A stretch of DNA of 64,000 nt from Stenotrophomonas maltophilia (GTDB lineage: Bacteria; Pseudomonadota; Gammaproteobacteria; Xanthomonadales; Xanthomonadaceae), in the NCBI RefSeq assembly GCF_002799155.1, contig NZ_NERD01000002.1:1-64000 (forward strand), in the 5' to 3' direction. This document shows, one piece after another, positions 1 to 8,185 of the stretch. The notes beneath the pieces were generated by a model. That model was not told the DNA's origin. It ran no database searches and worked only from the letters and a program-made list of their open reading frames with translations. The position numbers and the translations under genes are program-made. Every line of letters starts with the position of its first letter. The first letter of the stretch is position 1.

Positions 1-142
1 TGGGAATGATGCCCTCGAAGCGGTGCTTGCGCTGGGTGCGGCCGCCGGCTTCGGTGAAGTAGGTGAAGGTGATCGCTTCATCGCCACTGCCGTACAGCAC
101 GGCCTGCTGCACGTTCTGCGGCAGCGATCCCCTGGTTCGTTG
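1..142 (-). pseudogene. 3' part of a uvrA-like gene, 5' truncated
   Basis: Read on the minus strand, this edge encodes SLPQNVQQAVLYGSGDE, then a ITFTYFTEAGG stretch and RKHRFEGIIP. These align with the UvrA segment just before the second zinc-containing half (in E. coli GSLSANVQKVVLYGSG, followed by RRHPFEGVL). Similarity stops abruptly upstream of the SLPQ residues, at about position 142. The following ~45 bases resemble nothing in UvrA, and the next gene starts at 188 on the other strand. The N-terminal half of UvrA is therefore missing, so this is a truncated copy, a rearrangement scar or an assembly join. The 3' part runs off the window. Confidence 0.7.
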
Positions 143-187
143 TACCCAGTGAAGGGCACGCACCACGCGTCCCCATGGGAGACCGCA

Positions 188-601
188 ATGAAAGTGATGG
201 TGATCGTGAAGGCCAACGCCGACTCCGAAGCCGGCCGCATGCCCAGCGAACAGGAATTGTCCGAAATGGGCGCCTTCAACGAGCAACTGGTGGCCGCCGG
301 CATCATGCTCGCCGGTGAAGGCCTGCACGCCACCCAGCGCGGCCGACGCATTCACTTCGGCAGCGGCGCGCCCAAGGTCGAGGCCGGTCCGTTCGGCCCC
401 GCCGGTGAGCAGATCGCCGGCTTCTGGCTGTGGGAGGTGCGTTCGCTGGACGAGGCGGTTGAATGGGCGAGCCGTGCGCCGTTCGGCAGTGGTGGCACGC
501 TCGAACTGCGCCCCTTGATCTCCGCTGAAGACTTCGGTGAAGCCTTCACTCCCGAATTACAGCAGCAGGAACAGCGTCTGCGTGCACAGCTGGAAGGTTG
601 A
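188..601 (+). CDS. YCII-related (DGPF) domain protein
   Basis: A 137-residue protein that starts MKVMVIVKANADSEAG and carries the YCII-like ferredoxin-fold pattern (KVEAGPFGPAGEQIAGFWLW, then the EVRSLDEAVEWASRAP segment). The ATG at 188 is chosen because a GGGAG ribosome site lies 8-12 bases upstream and the family begins here; the longer open frame upstream overlaps the uvrA remnant. DGPF/YCII proteins are the standard partners of ECF42 sigma factors, and one is encoded at the end of this operon. The biochemical role is unknown. It is first of five co-directional genes. Confidence 0.9.
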   Translation: MKVMVIVKANADSEAGRMPSEQELSEMGAFNEQLVAAGIMLAGEGLHATQRGRRIHFGSGAPKVEAGPFGPAGEQIAGFWLWEVRSLDEAVEWASRAPFGSGGTLELRPLISAEDFGEAFTPELQQQEQRLRAQLEG

Positions 602-668
602 CCCGATTCATCTCCCTGCCGGGCACGACCCGGCGCTACCGCCCTGAACCACACCACGGAGTATTGCC

Positions 669-1091
669 ATGAAACTGATTCCCTTCCTCGGCTTCAGCGG
701 CCAGGCCCACGAGGCGATGGCGTTCTACGCCAAGGCACTCGGTGGCCAGGTCACCTCGGAAATGAAATACCGCGACATGCCGCCCTCCGATGGCTCGCCG
801 GGCTGCAACGAGATGCCGCCGGAAACACTGGACCACGTCGCGCACAGCCAGCTGGAAATCGGCAACGCCATCGTGATGGCAGCCGACGGCCCCGGCGGCG
901 GCGACGGCGGCTCGACCACCATCAATGTCGACGTCGACAGCATCGAGGAAGCCGAGCGCGTGTTCGCGGCGCTGGCCGAAGGCGGCCAGGTACAGGTGCC
1001 GATTGGCGAGACATTCTGGGCGCACCGCTGGGGCATGTTGATCGACCGTTACGGCAAGCCGTGGATGGTCAACTGCATGAAGCAGCCCTGA
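669..1091 (+). CDS. VOC-family (PhnB/glyoxalase-like) protein
   Basis: This 140-residue single-domain protein begins MKLIPFLGFSGQAHEAMAFY, the first beta-alpha unit of the PhnB-type VOC fold. It ends with the TFWAHRWGMLIDRYGKPWMV motif, where a Glu/His metal ligand usually sits just ahead of the FG/WG step. Such proteins are often annotated as 3-demethylubiquinone methyltransferases, but no methyltransferase motif is present. It is the second gene of the ECF42 operon, 67 bases after the YCII gene, with GGAG five bases before the ATG. The substrate cannot be inferred. Confidence 0.88.
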   Translation: MKLIPFLGFSGQAHEAMAFYAKALGGQVTSEMKYRDMPPSDGSPGCNEMPPETLDHVAHSQLEIGNAIVMAADGPGGGDGGSTTINVDVDSIEEAERVFAALAEGGQVQVPIGETFWAHRWGMLIDRYGKPWMVNCMKQP

Positions 1092-1127
1092 TTCCTCTCT
1101 TTCTTTCATCCACAAGGAGCTTCACCG

Positions 1128-1538
1128 ATGAGTGCACCGCAACCGCAGATGATCTTCGTCAACCTTCCGGTGAAGGACCTGGAGAAATCCAAGGCCTTCT
1201 TCACCGCGCTGGGCTACACCTTCAATCCAACTTACACCAACGATGACGCGGCGGGCATGGTCATCAGCGAGAGTATCTACGTGATGCTGCTGACCCAACC
1301 TTTTTTCCAGCAGTTCACCAACAAGCCGATTGCCGATGCGCATACCCACACGGAAGTGATCAACGCACTCTCGGCACCCAGTCGCAAGGCAGTTGACGAG
1401 CTGGTGGACAAGGCCCTGGCCGCCGGCGGCAGCGAACCGCAGCCGGCGCGCGACCTGGGCTTCATGTACCAGCGGGGCTTCCAGGACCTGGACGGCCATC
1501 TCTGGGAAATCGCACACATGGACGGCGAGCCGGGCTGA
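1128..1538 (+). CDS. VOC-family protein (second of two)
   Basis: A 136-residue VOC protein starting MSAPQPQMIFVNLPVKDLEKS, with the typical DLEKSKAFFTALGYTF first helix and a C-terminal GFMYQRGFQDLDGHLWEI strand. The D-x-DGHxWEI motif is the usual glyoxalase/bleomycin-resistance-like second metal site. It lies 36 bases after the preceding VOC gene, behind an AAGGAG ribosome site. Lactoylglutathione lyase-like proteins of this subgroup recur in ECF42 operons; no substrate is established. Confidence 0.88.
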   Translation: MSAPQPQMIFVNLPVKDLEKSKAFFTALGYTFNPTYTNDDAAGMVISESIYVMLLTQPFFQQFTNKPIADAHTHTEVINALSAPSRKAVDELVDKALAAGGSEPQPARDLGFMYQRGFQDLDGHLWEIAHMDGEPG

Positions 1539-1561
1539 CGGCCGCCGCAGGGAGAACCCTC

Positions 1562-1918
1562 ATGGCTTACGTGGATGCTTACGTGCTGCCGTGCCCGCAG
1601 GACAAGGTGGCGGCCTACCGCCGCCTTGCCCGCAAGGCCGGCGCGGTGTGGAAGGACCATGGCGCGCTGCAGTACATGGAATGCGTGGCCGACGATGTGG
1701 AACCGGGCAAGAGCACCTCGTTCCCGCGCGCGGTCAAGGCGAAACCGGGCGAAACGGTGATCGTCGCCTTCGTGGTGTTCCGCTCGCGCGCGGCACGCGA
1801 CCGTATCAACGCCAGGGTGATGGCCGACCCGCGGCTGGCGTCGCTGGGTCCGAAGGACATGCCGTTTGATACCCGGCGCATGTTCTGGGGCGGCTTCAAG
1901 CCGATTGTTGAAGCGTGA
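1562..1918 (+). CDS. DUF1428 family protein
   Basis: The 118 residues MAYVDAYVLPCPQDKVAAYR to GGFKPIVEA match the DUF1428 family along its whole length, including the MPFDTRRMFWGGF C-terminal signature. These small proteins adopt a ferredoxin-like dimeric fold similar to YCII and ABM proteins. No catalytic function is known. It starts 23 bases after the VOC gene and precedes the sigma factor, so it belongs to the same transcription unit. Confidence 0.9.
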   Translation: MAYVDAYVLPCPQDKVAAYRRLARKAGAVWKDHGALQYMECVADDVEPGKSTSFPRAVKAKPGETVIVAFVVFRSRAARDRINARVMADPRLASLGPKDMPFDTRRMFWGGFKPIVEA

Positions 1919-1963
1919 GCCACGGCGCTTGTGCGGGCCGGGCGTGCGTGCTGTGATCGGCGC

Positions 1964-3226
1964 ATGCTCGAGCCCGCACTGACGCAGCGTCTGGAAACCC
2001 TCTGGCGGATGGAGTCGCCAGTGCTGATCGCGCGCCTGGCGCGGCTGCTCGGTGGCGATGTCGGCCGTGCCGAGGAGCTGGCCCAGGACACCTGGCTGGC
2101 CGCGCTGGAGCGTTGGCCGGAGCAGGGCATCCCGGACAATCCCGGAGCCTGGCTGATGACCACTGCGCGCAACCGTGCCATCGATGTGCTGCGCCAGCAC
2201 CAGCGGGTGGCGCAGCAGCACGCGCAATGGGGCGAGGAACTGCATCCGGCGGCGCTGCCGGCACCGGATGACAGCCAGGCACTGGAAGATGACCTGGGCG
2301 ATGACCTGCTGCGGCTGATGTTCGTGGCTTGCCATCCCGTGCTGCCGGCCGACGCGCGGGTGGCATTGACCCTGCGCCTGCTTGGTGGCCTGACCACCGC
2401 CGAGATCGCGCGTGCGTTCCTGCAGCCGGAGCCGACCATCGCCCAGCGCATCGTGCGCGCCAAGCGCACGCTGGCGCAGAAGCAGGTGCCCTATGAGGTG
2501 CCGCGCGCGGATGCGATGCCGGAGCGCTTGGCCTCGGTGCTGGAGGCGATCTATCTGGTGTTCAACGAAGGCTACGCGGCCAGTGCCGGCGACGACTGGA
2601 TGCGCCCGGCGCTGTGCGAGGAGGCACTGCGGCTCGCGCGCATCCTGGCGCACCGGTTGCCGGTACCGCCGGTGCTGGGCCTGCTGGCGTTGATGGAACT
2701 GCAGGCCTCGCGCGCTGCGGCGCGCGCAGATGCGCAGGGTGCACCGGTGCTGCTGGACCAGCAGAACCGCACGCGTTGGGACTGGCTGCAGATCGACCGC
2801 GGGCAGCAGGTGCTGGCGCGCGCGTTGGCCCTCGGCGGCGACCAGGACCCCTATGTGTTGCAGGCGCGCATCGCGGCCTGCCATGCGGCTGCGCGTCGCG
2901 CTGACGCCACCGATTGGCCGCGGATTGCTGCGCTCTATACACAGCTGCTGCAGGTGCAACCTTCACCGGTGGTGGCCTTGAACCGGGTGGTGGCGATCCT
3001 GCGCAGCGACGGTGCCTTTGCCGCGTGGGCGCAGCTGCAGCCACTGCTGGTCGACCCGCGCCTGCGCGATTACGCGCCGCTGCAGGTGGTGCGCGGCGAG
3101 CTGCTGCAGGCACTGGGGCGTGAGCAGGACGCGCGTGAGGCTTTTGCCGAAGCCGCCCGGCTCAGCCAAAACCAGGCCGAGCGCGGTCTGCTGCGGCAAC
3201 GGGCGGGCCTGCCACCCATGGAGTGA
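1964..3226 (+). CDS. ECF42-type RNA polymerase sigma factor
   Basis: A 420-residue sigma factor. Region 2 spans about residues 20-90 (VLIARLARLLGGDVGRAEEL, then the AWLMTTARNRAIDVLRQH stretch) and region 4 about 130-180 (LLGGLTTAEIARAFLQPEPT with IAQRIVRAKRTL). A long C-terminal helical extension of some 230 residues (DUF6596 plus TPR-like repeats) follows. That extension and a DGPF/YCII operon partner define the ECF42 group, which has no cognate anti-sigma factor; none is visible here. I chose the ATG at 1964 because family members start just before the MLEPALTQRLETLWRMES helix. An upstream in-frame start at 1931 is possible. Confidence 0.92.
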   Translation: MLEPALTQRLETLWRMESPVLIARLARLLGGDVGRAEELAQDTWLAALERWPEQGIPDNPGAWLMTTARNRAIDVLRQHQRVAQQHAQWGEELHPAALPAPDDSQALEDDLGDDLLRLMFVACHPVLPADARVALTLRLLGGLTTAEIARAFLQPEPTIAQRIVRAKRTLAQKQVPYEVPRADAMPERLASVLEAIYLVFNEGYAASAGDDWMRPALCEEALRLARILAHRLPVPPVLGLLALMELQASRAAARADAQGAPVLLDQQNRTRWDWLQIDRGQQVLARALALGGDQDPYVLQARIAACHAAARRADATDWPRIAALYTQLLQVQPSPVVALNRVVAILRSDGAFAAWAQLQPLLVDPRLRDYAPLQVVRGELLQALGREQDAREAFAEAARLSQNQAERGLLRQRAGLPPME

Positions 3227-3332
3227 ACCGACAAAGGCAGCACTTGTCGGCGGGCCCGTGAGCGGCTATGTTTCGCGCCCAGCGGACGCATGAGCGTCTG
3301 CGATCCGTGCGTATTGACCGAGGAGCGGTTGG

Positions 3333-4529
3333 ATGTATTCAAGGACGAAGAGCGCATCGCGCGCTTTTGCGCGCCTGCTTGCCTGTGCGCTGAGCCTGGC
3401 CGCATGGCCGATGGCCGTGCAGGCCGCGGACAAATCACAGCAGGCCTATTGGGCCGGTTTTGCCTATACCGCTGACGCTGCCGCCGTGCAGGCGACCACG
3501 CCGCATGCGCATGCGGTGCTGGAACGGCGTGGCCTGGTCCCGTTGAACCAGACGCTGGCGCAGTCGCTCAAACGCCGCGCACCGGCCCACCTGGAGCTGA
3601 TCGACCAGCCGGTGGCGATGCTCGACGGCACCACCAGCGCCACCGTGCTGGCCGCAGCGCTGGACCGCGAACTGGTCTCGGTCGAGCCGATCGGCGACCA
3701 GTACAAGGTGCTGGTGGAAGTGGCGCTGCAGGCGTTGTTCTTCGACTTCCGCGAGCGCCAGGTGATCGCCTCCTATCCGCTCACCCTGCAGCGCATCGAC
3801 GTGCAGGACTACCGTCCGGACAACGACGATATCGACGCGATCGTCGCCGATCTGCTGTACGGCGGCGCCGATACCAGCCTGTCGCAGGTACTGGCGGCCA
3901 GCCTGTCGCAGGCCCGGCTGCCCGACGCTGCGGTGCGTCGCCTGCAGGTGGGTGGGGTGACCCTGTCCGAGGCGGTGCGCGCCAAGCTGCCCGACCCGAA
4001 GTGGGACGCGCCGCTGCGCGCCACCCTGGCCCATGAACTGTCCAAGACGTTGTCGTCCAACACCGGCGTCGGCCTGCTGCCGCCGGCTTCGGGCCAGGCG
4101 ATCGGTGGCGCGATGGCCGCCCGCTTTGCAGACGGCAAGGTCTACCAGCTGAAGATTCCCGAACCCGACTACGTCATCCACGTGCAGGTCGATGCACTGA
4201 AGAACGGCGTGATCGAGGAAACCCCGGCGATGAAGACGATGCTGTTCGGCGCCTTCTTCACCGCCAAGGTGACCGAGCCGTTCTCGGGCAAGGTCTATTT
4301 CGAACAGCCGCTGCGCAAGGGTGCCACCAAGGTGGTGCCGGTCACGCAGTGGCAGGTCGACCAGTGGTCGGCCAGCTACGAAACCCTGCTGGCCGGCTTC
4401 GACGCCTTCGCCGGCGCCGCCGCCAAGCGCGCCGATTCGCGCGCCTGGCTGGACGAACAGAAGCCGGGCGGCCGCCCGTTGCAACAGCAGACCCAAGCCC
4501 TCCAGGAGTTGATCAAGTCATGTCGTTGA
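3333..4529 (+). CDS. exported protein of unknown function, CsgG-like locus gene 1
   Basis: A 398-residue protein with an N-terminal signal peptide (hydrophobic LLACALSLAAWPM, likely cleavage after AVQA at about residue 31). The mature part is soluble, alpha/beta and without membrane segments. Repeated AHAVLERR, AAALDRELVSVEPIGDQYKV and YQLKIPEPDYVIHVQVDALK elements suggest a periplasmic binding or assembly fold, but I recognise no family. GAGGAG lies upstream of the ATG. Its 3' end overlaps the next gene by 10 bases, which implies translational coupling in a four-gene export locus. Confidence 0.85.
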   Translation: MYSRTKSASRAFARLLACALSLAAWPMAVQAADKSQQAYWAGFAYTADAAAVQATTPHAHAVLERRGLVPLNQTLAQSLKRRAPAHLELIDQPVAMLDGTTSATVLAAALDRELVSVEPIGDQYKVLVEVALQALFFDFRERQVIASYPLTLQRIDVQDYRPDNDDIDAIVADLLYGGADTSLSQVLAASLSQARLPDAAVRRLQVGGVTLSEAVRAKLPDPKWDAPLRATLAHELSKTLSSNTGVGLLPPASGQAIGGAMAARFADGKVYQLKIPEPDYVIHVQVDALKNGVIEETPAMKTMLFGAFFTAKVTEPFSGKVYFEQPLRKGATKVVPVTQWQVDQWSASYETLLAGFDAFAGAAAKRADSRAWLDEQKPGGRPLQQQTQALQELIKSCR

Positions 4530-5620
4530 TGCGTACCATCCTGCTCATCCTCATCGCGCTGGTGGTGGCCTCGCCGGTCGCTGCGCAGACCGCGAGTTCG
4601 CGCGGCACCGGCTCGGCCAGCTACGGCCTGCGCCTGAGTGCCGACACCCGTGCCCAGGCCCTGAACAAGGCCAAGGTCAATGCCCTGGAGGCGTACATCG
4701 CCGAATCCGGTGCGCCCAAGCTGCGCCTGTTCGAAGCGCGCCGCGCCGAGTTCATCGGCGAGATCGACCGCTACGTGCTCAGCGCGGTGCAGCTGTCGGA
4801 TACCGAAGACAAGAAGGCCAAGACCTACAGCGTCACCGTCCGCGCCGAGATCAACACCACCCTGCTGCAGACCAAGCTGGATGCCGGTTCGGCCGTGGCC
4901 GGTGCCACCGCCGCGCAGCGCTCGCTGCTGACCTTCCTGTTCATGGCGCGCTCGCAGGACACCGTGCAGTCGTTCCAGGACAAGGAATACCGCCGCGTCG
5001 ATGCCGGCAGCAGCTACAGCGAGAACACCCGTGAGGGCGACAGCTTCCGCGGCAACTCGGTCAGCACCAATGGCAGCATCAACCAGAACGGTTCGGTGTC
5101 GGTCACCAGCGGCGGCAGCACCACCGCGCGCGCCGACAACATCACCTGGAAGGTGGCCAACGCCGCCGAGGTCAACACCGCGATGACCGGTGCCTTCAGC
5201 GCTGCCGGCTACGAAGTGGTTGAAGCCGAATACGTGGAAGGCGAGTCGCGCGGCCTGCTCAGCATCGAGCGCATCCGCAAGGATTTCAGCACCGGCAACG
5301 ACCTGGCCCCGGCCACCCTGCGCGACACCGCCAATGGCATCCGTGCGGCCAACATCCCGTACATCGCGGTCGGCACCCTCGACGTCGGCATGCGCGACCG
5401 CGATCCGGCCAGCGGCAACACCCGCGTGTTCGTCACTGTCACCGGCAAGGTGCTGGATGTCACCGGTCGTTTCCCGCGCACCGTGTCGTCGGTCGGCCCG
5501 GTGCAGTTCTCCGGTACCGGCCCGAATGAAACCGTGGCCCGTACCAATGCGCTGCAGCTGGCAGCCGAAAAGGCCGCCCAGCAGATGATCAACGAACTGA
5601 ACGTCAAGGCGGTCCGCTGA
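4520..5620 (+). CDS. exported protein, LPP20/FlgT-N-like, CsgG-like locus gene 2
   Basis: A 366-residue protein with signal peptide MSLMRTILLILIALVVASPV, probably cleaved after AVAAQ. The mature N-terminus (residues ~28-110) has the pattern YGLRLSADTRAQALNKAKVN followed by a strand-rich RAEINTTLLQ segment. This recalls the small alpha/beta domains of LPP20 and of the FlgT N-terminus; that assignment is tentative. Residues ~160-210 are a Ser/Asn/Gly-rich linker (NGSINQNGSVSVTSGGS). The C-terminus ends in another Ala-rich helix (NALQLAAEKAAQQMINEL). I chose the start at 4520 because it is the only one giving a signal peptide; it overlaps gene 1 by 10 bases. Confidence 0.85.
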   Translation: MSLMRTILLILIALVVASPVAAQTASSRGTGSASYGLRLSADTRAQALNKAKVNALEAYIAESGAPKLRLFEARRAEFIGEIDRYVLSAVQLSDTEDKKAKTYSVTVRAEINTTLLQTKLDAGSAVAGATAAQRSLLTFLFMARSQDTVQSFQDKEYRRVDAGSSYSENTREGDSFRGNSVSTNGSINQNGSVSVTSGGSTTARADNITWKVANAAEVNTAMTGAFSAAGYEVVEAEYVEGESRGLLSIERIRKDFSTGNDLAPATLRDTANGIRAANIPYIAVGTLDVGMRDRDPASGNTRVFVTVTGKVLDVTGRFPRTVSSVGPVQFSGTGPNETVARTNALQLAAEKAAQQMINELNVKAVR

Positions 5621-5637
5621 TCCGCCACCCGGGTGGG

Positions 5638-5655
5638 TGCCGAGCTCGCTCGGCA
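5638..5655. repeat. short REP-like hairpin inside the CsgG-like operon
   Basis: TGCCGAG and CTCGGCA form a 7-bp stem around a four-base loop, 17 bases after the stop of gene 2. It resembles the smaller SMAG-type palindromes elsewhere in the window but lacks a clear GTAG. It may stabilise upstream mRNA or adjust expression within the operon. Confidence 0.5.
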
Positions 5656-5718
5656 TCGCCCCGGGGTTACCGTTTTCCACGTGCCGCACCGCGGCCGTCT
5701 CTCCCAAAGGACTCTCAC

Positions 5719-6405
5719 ATGATCCGCAATACCACTCTTGTCCTGGCCATCGCGGCCGCCACCCTGTCAATGCCGGCCCATGCAGGCCTGGGCAAGCTGA
5801 AGGACCTGACGGGCGCCTCCAGCGGCTCCTCCGGCAGCACCTCCAGCGCCGCCGCGCCGAACGAAGCCGCGCAGGAAGCACTGGTGCGTCGTTTCGTCAG
5901 CTCGCAGTCGCACTCGCTGCAGGCCCAGACCTCGTTCGCCCGTGCCTTCGGCCTGGCCGAGCAGGTGCAGCTGCTGGAAGCCGAGCGCCAGGCGCTGTCG
6001 TCGGGTTCGGTCAGCGTTGATGCGATGAAGAAGTCGGTGTCGGTCAGCGAAGCCGCTCAGGCCGCGATCGACGAGCGCCAGGCCGCGCAGCCGGAGCTGA
6101 ACGCTGAATCCAAGCAGCACTACGCCGAAGGCCTGGTCTCGCTGCTGTCCTCGGCTGCCGAAGCGCAGAAGCTGGGTGGCGAAGCCAGCAACTTCACCGC
6201 CGGCATGAAGAACCTGGGCGCCACCCAGATGGCCACCGTCGGCCGCAAGCTGGCCGCTGGTGCATGGGTGGCCAAGGAATCGCCGGGCTTCATCCAGGGC
6301 CTGTACGGCTCGACCAAGTCGGCCGTGACCTTCGCCAAGAAGAGCAAGGTCAAGGTGCCGTCCAACGCCGACTCGATGCTGGGCCAGCTGGACAAGATGA
6401 ACTGA
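5719..6405 (+). CDS. exported small protein, CsgG-like locus gene 3
   Basis: A 228-residue protein with a clear signal peptide (MIRNTTLVLAIAAATLSMPA, cleavage after AHA). A Ser/Gly-rich tract at residues ~33-45 (GASSGSSGSTSSAAA) follows. The rest is Ala- and Gln-rich and mostly helical (EAAQEALVRRFVSSQSHSLQ and SEAAQAAIDERQAAQPELNA), ending with short KKSKVKVPS strands. I recognise no family. It is separated from gene 2 by 98 bases holding a hairpin and starts after an AAAGGA ribosome site. It may be a periplasmic chaperone or accessory subunit; this is inference from context only. Confidence 0.82.
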   Translation: MIRNTTLVLAIAAATLSMPAHAGLGKLKDLTGASSGSSGSTSSAAAPNEAAQEALVRRFVSSQSHSLQAQTSFARAFGLAEQVQLLEAERQALSSGSVSVDAMKKSVSVSEAAQAAIDERQAAQPELNAESKQHYAEGLVSLLSSAAEAQKLGGEASNFTAGMKNLGATQMATVGRKLAAGAWVAKESPGFIQGLYGSTKSAVTFAKKSKVKVPSNADSMLGQLDKMN

Positions 6406-6421
6406 TCCGAGGCGAATCCCC

Positions 6422-8074
6422 ATGCGTACGACCTCCCGTTTGATCGGCCTGGGCCTGGCTGCCGCGCTGCTTGCAGCCTGTGGCAAGCAGGACACCCCGG
6501 CCGAAGCGCCCGCACCCGCCAAGGACAAGGCAACCAGTGCACTGGCCAGCAATGCGCCAGTGGACGCCGCGCCCCTGCGTGGCACGCCGGATTTCGGCGG
6601 CACCACCCAGGTCGCGCGCGAGGCCGACGGCATCGGCAGCACCCCGGAACTGGCGGTGCTGGCGGCGCTGCAGTCGGCGGTGGCGCAGGTCAACGGCGTA
6701 CGCGTGGCCAGCCAGATGCAGAGCCTGCGTGCAGGCCTGCATGTGGATGTGGATGACGAACACGTCGGCGATATCCGCGCCGACGCGTTCACCCAGCAGA
6801 TGATCGCCGGCTCGCAGGGCGCGGTGCTGGGATATGAAATCCTGTCGCAGGACGAAGTGCGGCAGCTGGATGAGGAAACCATCGCCCGCGTGCGCGCCAG
6901 CGATGAAGGCTGGAGCTTCAAGGGTTCGGCGTCTGCCAGCGCTTCCGGCGAAGCCACGGCCAAGGGCGCCGGCGGCTCGGCCAGCGTCAGGGAAAGCTAC
7001 GACGAGAAGGTCAGCGTCGATGCCAAGCGTGGCGCCAGCTCGTTCGACTCCGACGTGACCCATCGCAGCATGCGCAGTTACTGGAAGGTGCGCGTGCGTG
7101 CACAGATTGCCCAGTACCGTGCGCCGGACGAGCAGGGCAAGCCGAAGATCGTGGTCGCGCTGCCGCGCACCAAGGCCGGCAGCTATGCCGTGGGCGATGG
7201 CCGCGTGAGTGCCGATGAAGTGGCCGACGCGATCCGCGCGCGCCTGTCCGACACGCTGACCCAGACCCAGCGCTTCATCGTGCTGGACCGCGAGTTCGGC
7301 GACGAACTGCAGGCCGAGATCGACCACATCAACAGCGGCAACGTGCGCCTGCAGGACACCGCCCGCGTCGGCCAGCAGCTGGCGACCGACCTGATCCTGA
7401 TCCCGACCATCGAACGCTTCGAGTACCCGCGCAGCGTGCGCAACCTGCGCATGTCCGACCGCCAGGTGACCTCGTACGCCGGTGGCGGCCGCATCACCCT
7501 GCGCCTGATCAACGCCACCACCGGCCAGGTGGTGATGTCCGACAGCTTCGATCACCAGCTGGCCTCGACCGGACCGAGCACCCTGCCGCGCGTGGTCAAT
7601 GGCCGCAACATGGCCGCGGCGATGATGGAATCACTGTCCGGCCAGATCGGTACCACCATCGTTACCACGCTGTTCCCGGTGTCGGTGGTTTCGGTGGACG
7701 GTGACCAGGTGGTGCTGAGCCAGGGCGGCGAAACCCTGCAGGCCGGCCAGCGCTGGCAGGCCGTGCGCCTGGGCGAGGAACTGAAGGACCCGCAGACCGG
7801 CCGCTCGCTGGGCCGCAGTGAACACCCGTGCTGCACCATCCGCATCGACCGCGTTGCTGCACAGACCTCGTACGGCACCATTGAGGACGGTGTCGACGCG
7901 CTGCGCGGCGGCTTCCGTCCGGGCCAGATCGAACTGCGCCAGAAGCTCGGCAGCAAGCCGGCTGCCGCCGCTGCTGGCGCAACGTCCTCGGCTGCACCGG
8001 CCGCCGCCGCGCGCCCGGCGGCCAAGCCAAAGCCCAAGCCTGCCGCCGCCCCGGCCGAAGATCCGAACTGGTAA
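6422..8074 (+). CDS. CsgG/HfaB-like outer-membrane lipoprotein, CsgG-like locus gene 4
   Basis: A 550-residue lipoprotein: signal peptide with lipobox LLAAC (Cys at about residue 20), then a linker rich in Ala/Pro/Lys. A Gly/Ser/Ala-rich patch near 160-190 is followed by a CsgG-type domain at ~245-400. The hallmark stretch is QRFIVLDREFGDELQAEI, continuing into VGQQLATDLILIPTIERFEY, equivalent to the CsgG segment FxVLDRxxxxxLxxE...GADYxxxGxIxE. The tail is an Ala/Pro/Lys-rich extension. CsgG proteins form lipidated secretion pores for curli; HfaB and FlgO-P relatives act in holdfast and flagellar H-ring assembly. At 550 residues it is about twice CsgG (~277). It starts 17 bases after gene 3. 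Confidence 0.85.
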   Translation: MRTTSRLIGLGLAAALLAACGKQDTPAEAPAPAKDKATSALASNAPVDAAPLRGTPDFGGTTQVAREADGIGSTPELAVLAALQSAVAQVNGVRVASQMQSLRAGLHVDVDDEHVGDIRADAFTQQMIAGSQGAVLGYEILSQDEVRQLDEETIARVRASDEGWSFKGSASASASGEATAKGAGGSASVRESYDEKVSVDAKRGASSFDSDVTHRSMRSYWKVRVRAQIAQYRAPDEQGKPKIVVALPRTKAGSYAVGDGRVSADEVADAIRARLSDTLTQTQRFIVLDREFGDELQAEIDHINSGNVRLQDTARVGQQLATDLILIPTIERFEYPRSVRNLRMSDRQVTSYAGGGRITLRLINATTGQVVMSDSFDHQLASTGPSTLPRVVNGRNMAAAMMESLSGQIGTTIVTTLFPVSVVSVDGDQVVLSQGGETLQAGQRWQAVRLGEELKDPQTGRSLGRSEHPCCTIRIDRVAAQTSYGTIEDGVDALRGGFRPGQIELRQKLGSKPAAAAAGATSSAAPAAAARPAAKPKPKPAAAPAEDPNW

Positions 8075-8096
8075 CAGGCCCAAGCAACACACCGAT

Positions 8097-8137
8097 GGGG
8101 TCAGAGACCTTTCCCGCAGGGAAAGGGATCTGACCCC
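8097..8137. repeat. GGGGTCAGA palindrome, copy 1
   Basis: Inverted repeat with outer arms GGGGTCAGA and TCTGACCCC and inner arms CCTTTCCC/GGAAAGG around GCAGG. It is one of five copies of the same architecture in this window (also at 27211, 29106, 32359 and 44660). It follows the CsgG-like gene and may act as its transcript end. Confidence 0.85.
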
Positions 8138-8152
8138 TTCTTGTTTCCGTTC

Positions 8153-8172
8153 GTGTCGACCAAGGTCGACAC
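8153..8172. repeat. short palindrome GTGTCGACC/GGTCGACAC
   Basis: A perfect 9-bp inverted repeat with an AA spacer, immediately before the interspersed composite repeat. The same 20-mer palindrome occurs at 35445-35464 after alr, so it is a REP-type element and not an operator specific to the peptidase gene. Confidence 0.7.
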
Positions 8173-8185
8173 CCACCAACAGCAG

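Noticed and set aside
669..1091. 3-demethylubiquinone methyltransferase annotation for the first VOC gene
   Set aside because: There is no SAM-binding motif; the protein has the PhnB/VOC pattern only.
1296..1306. T-rich run as a terminator inside the operon
   Set aside because: It is in the reading frame of the second VOC gene and has no adjacent stem.
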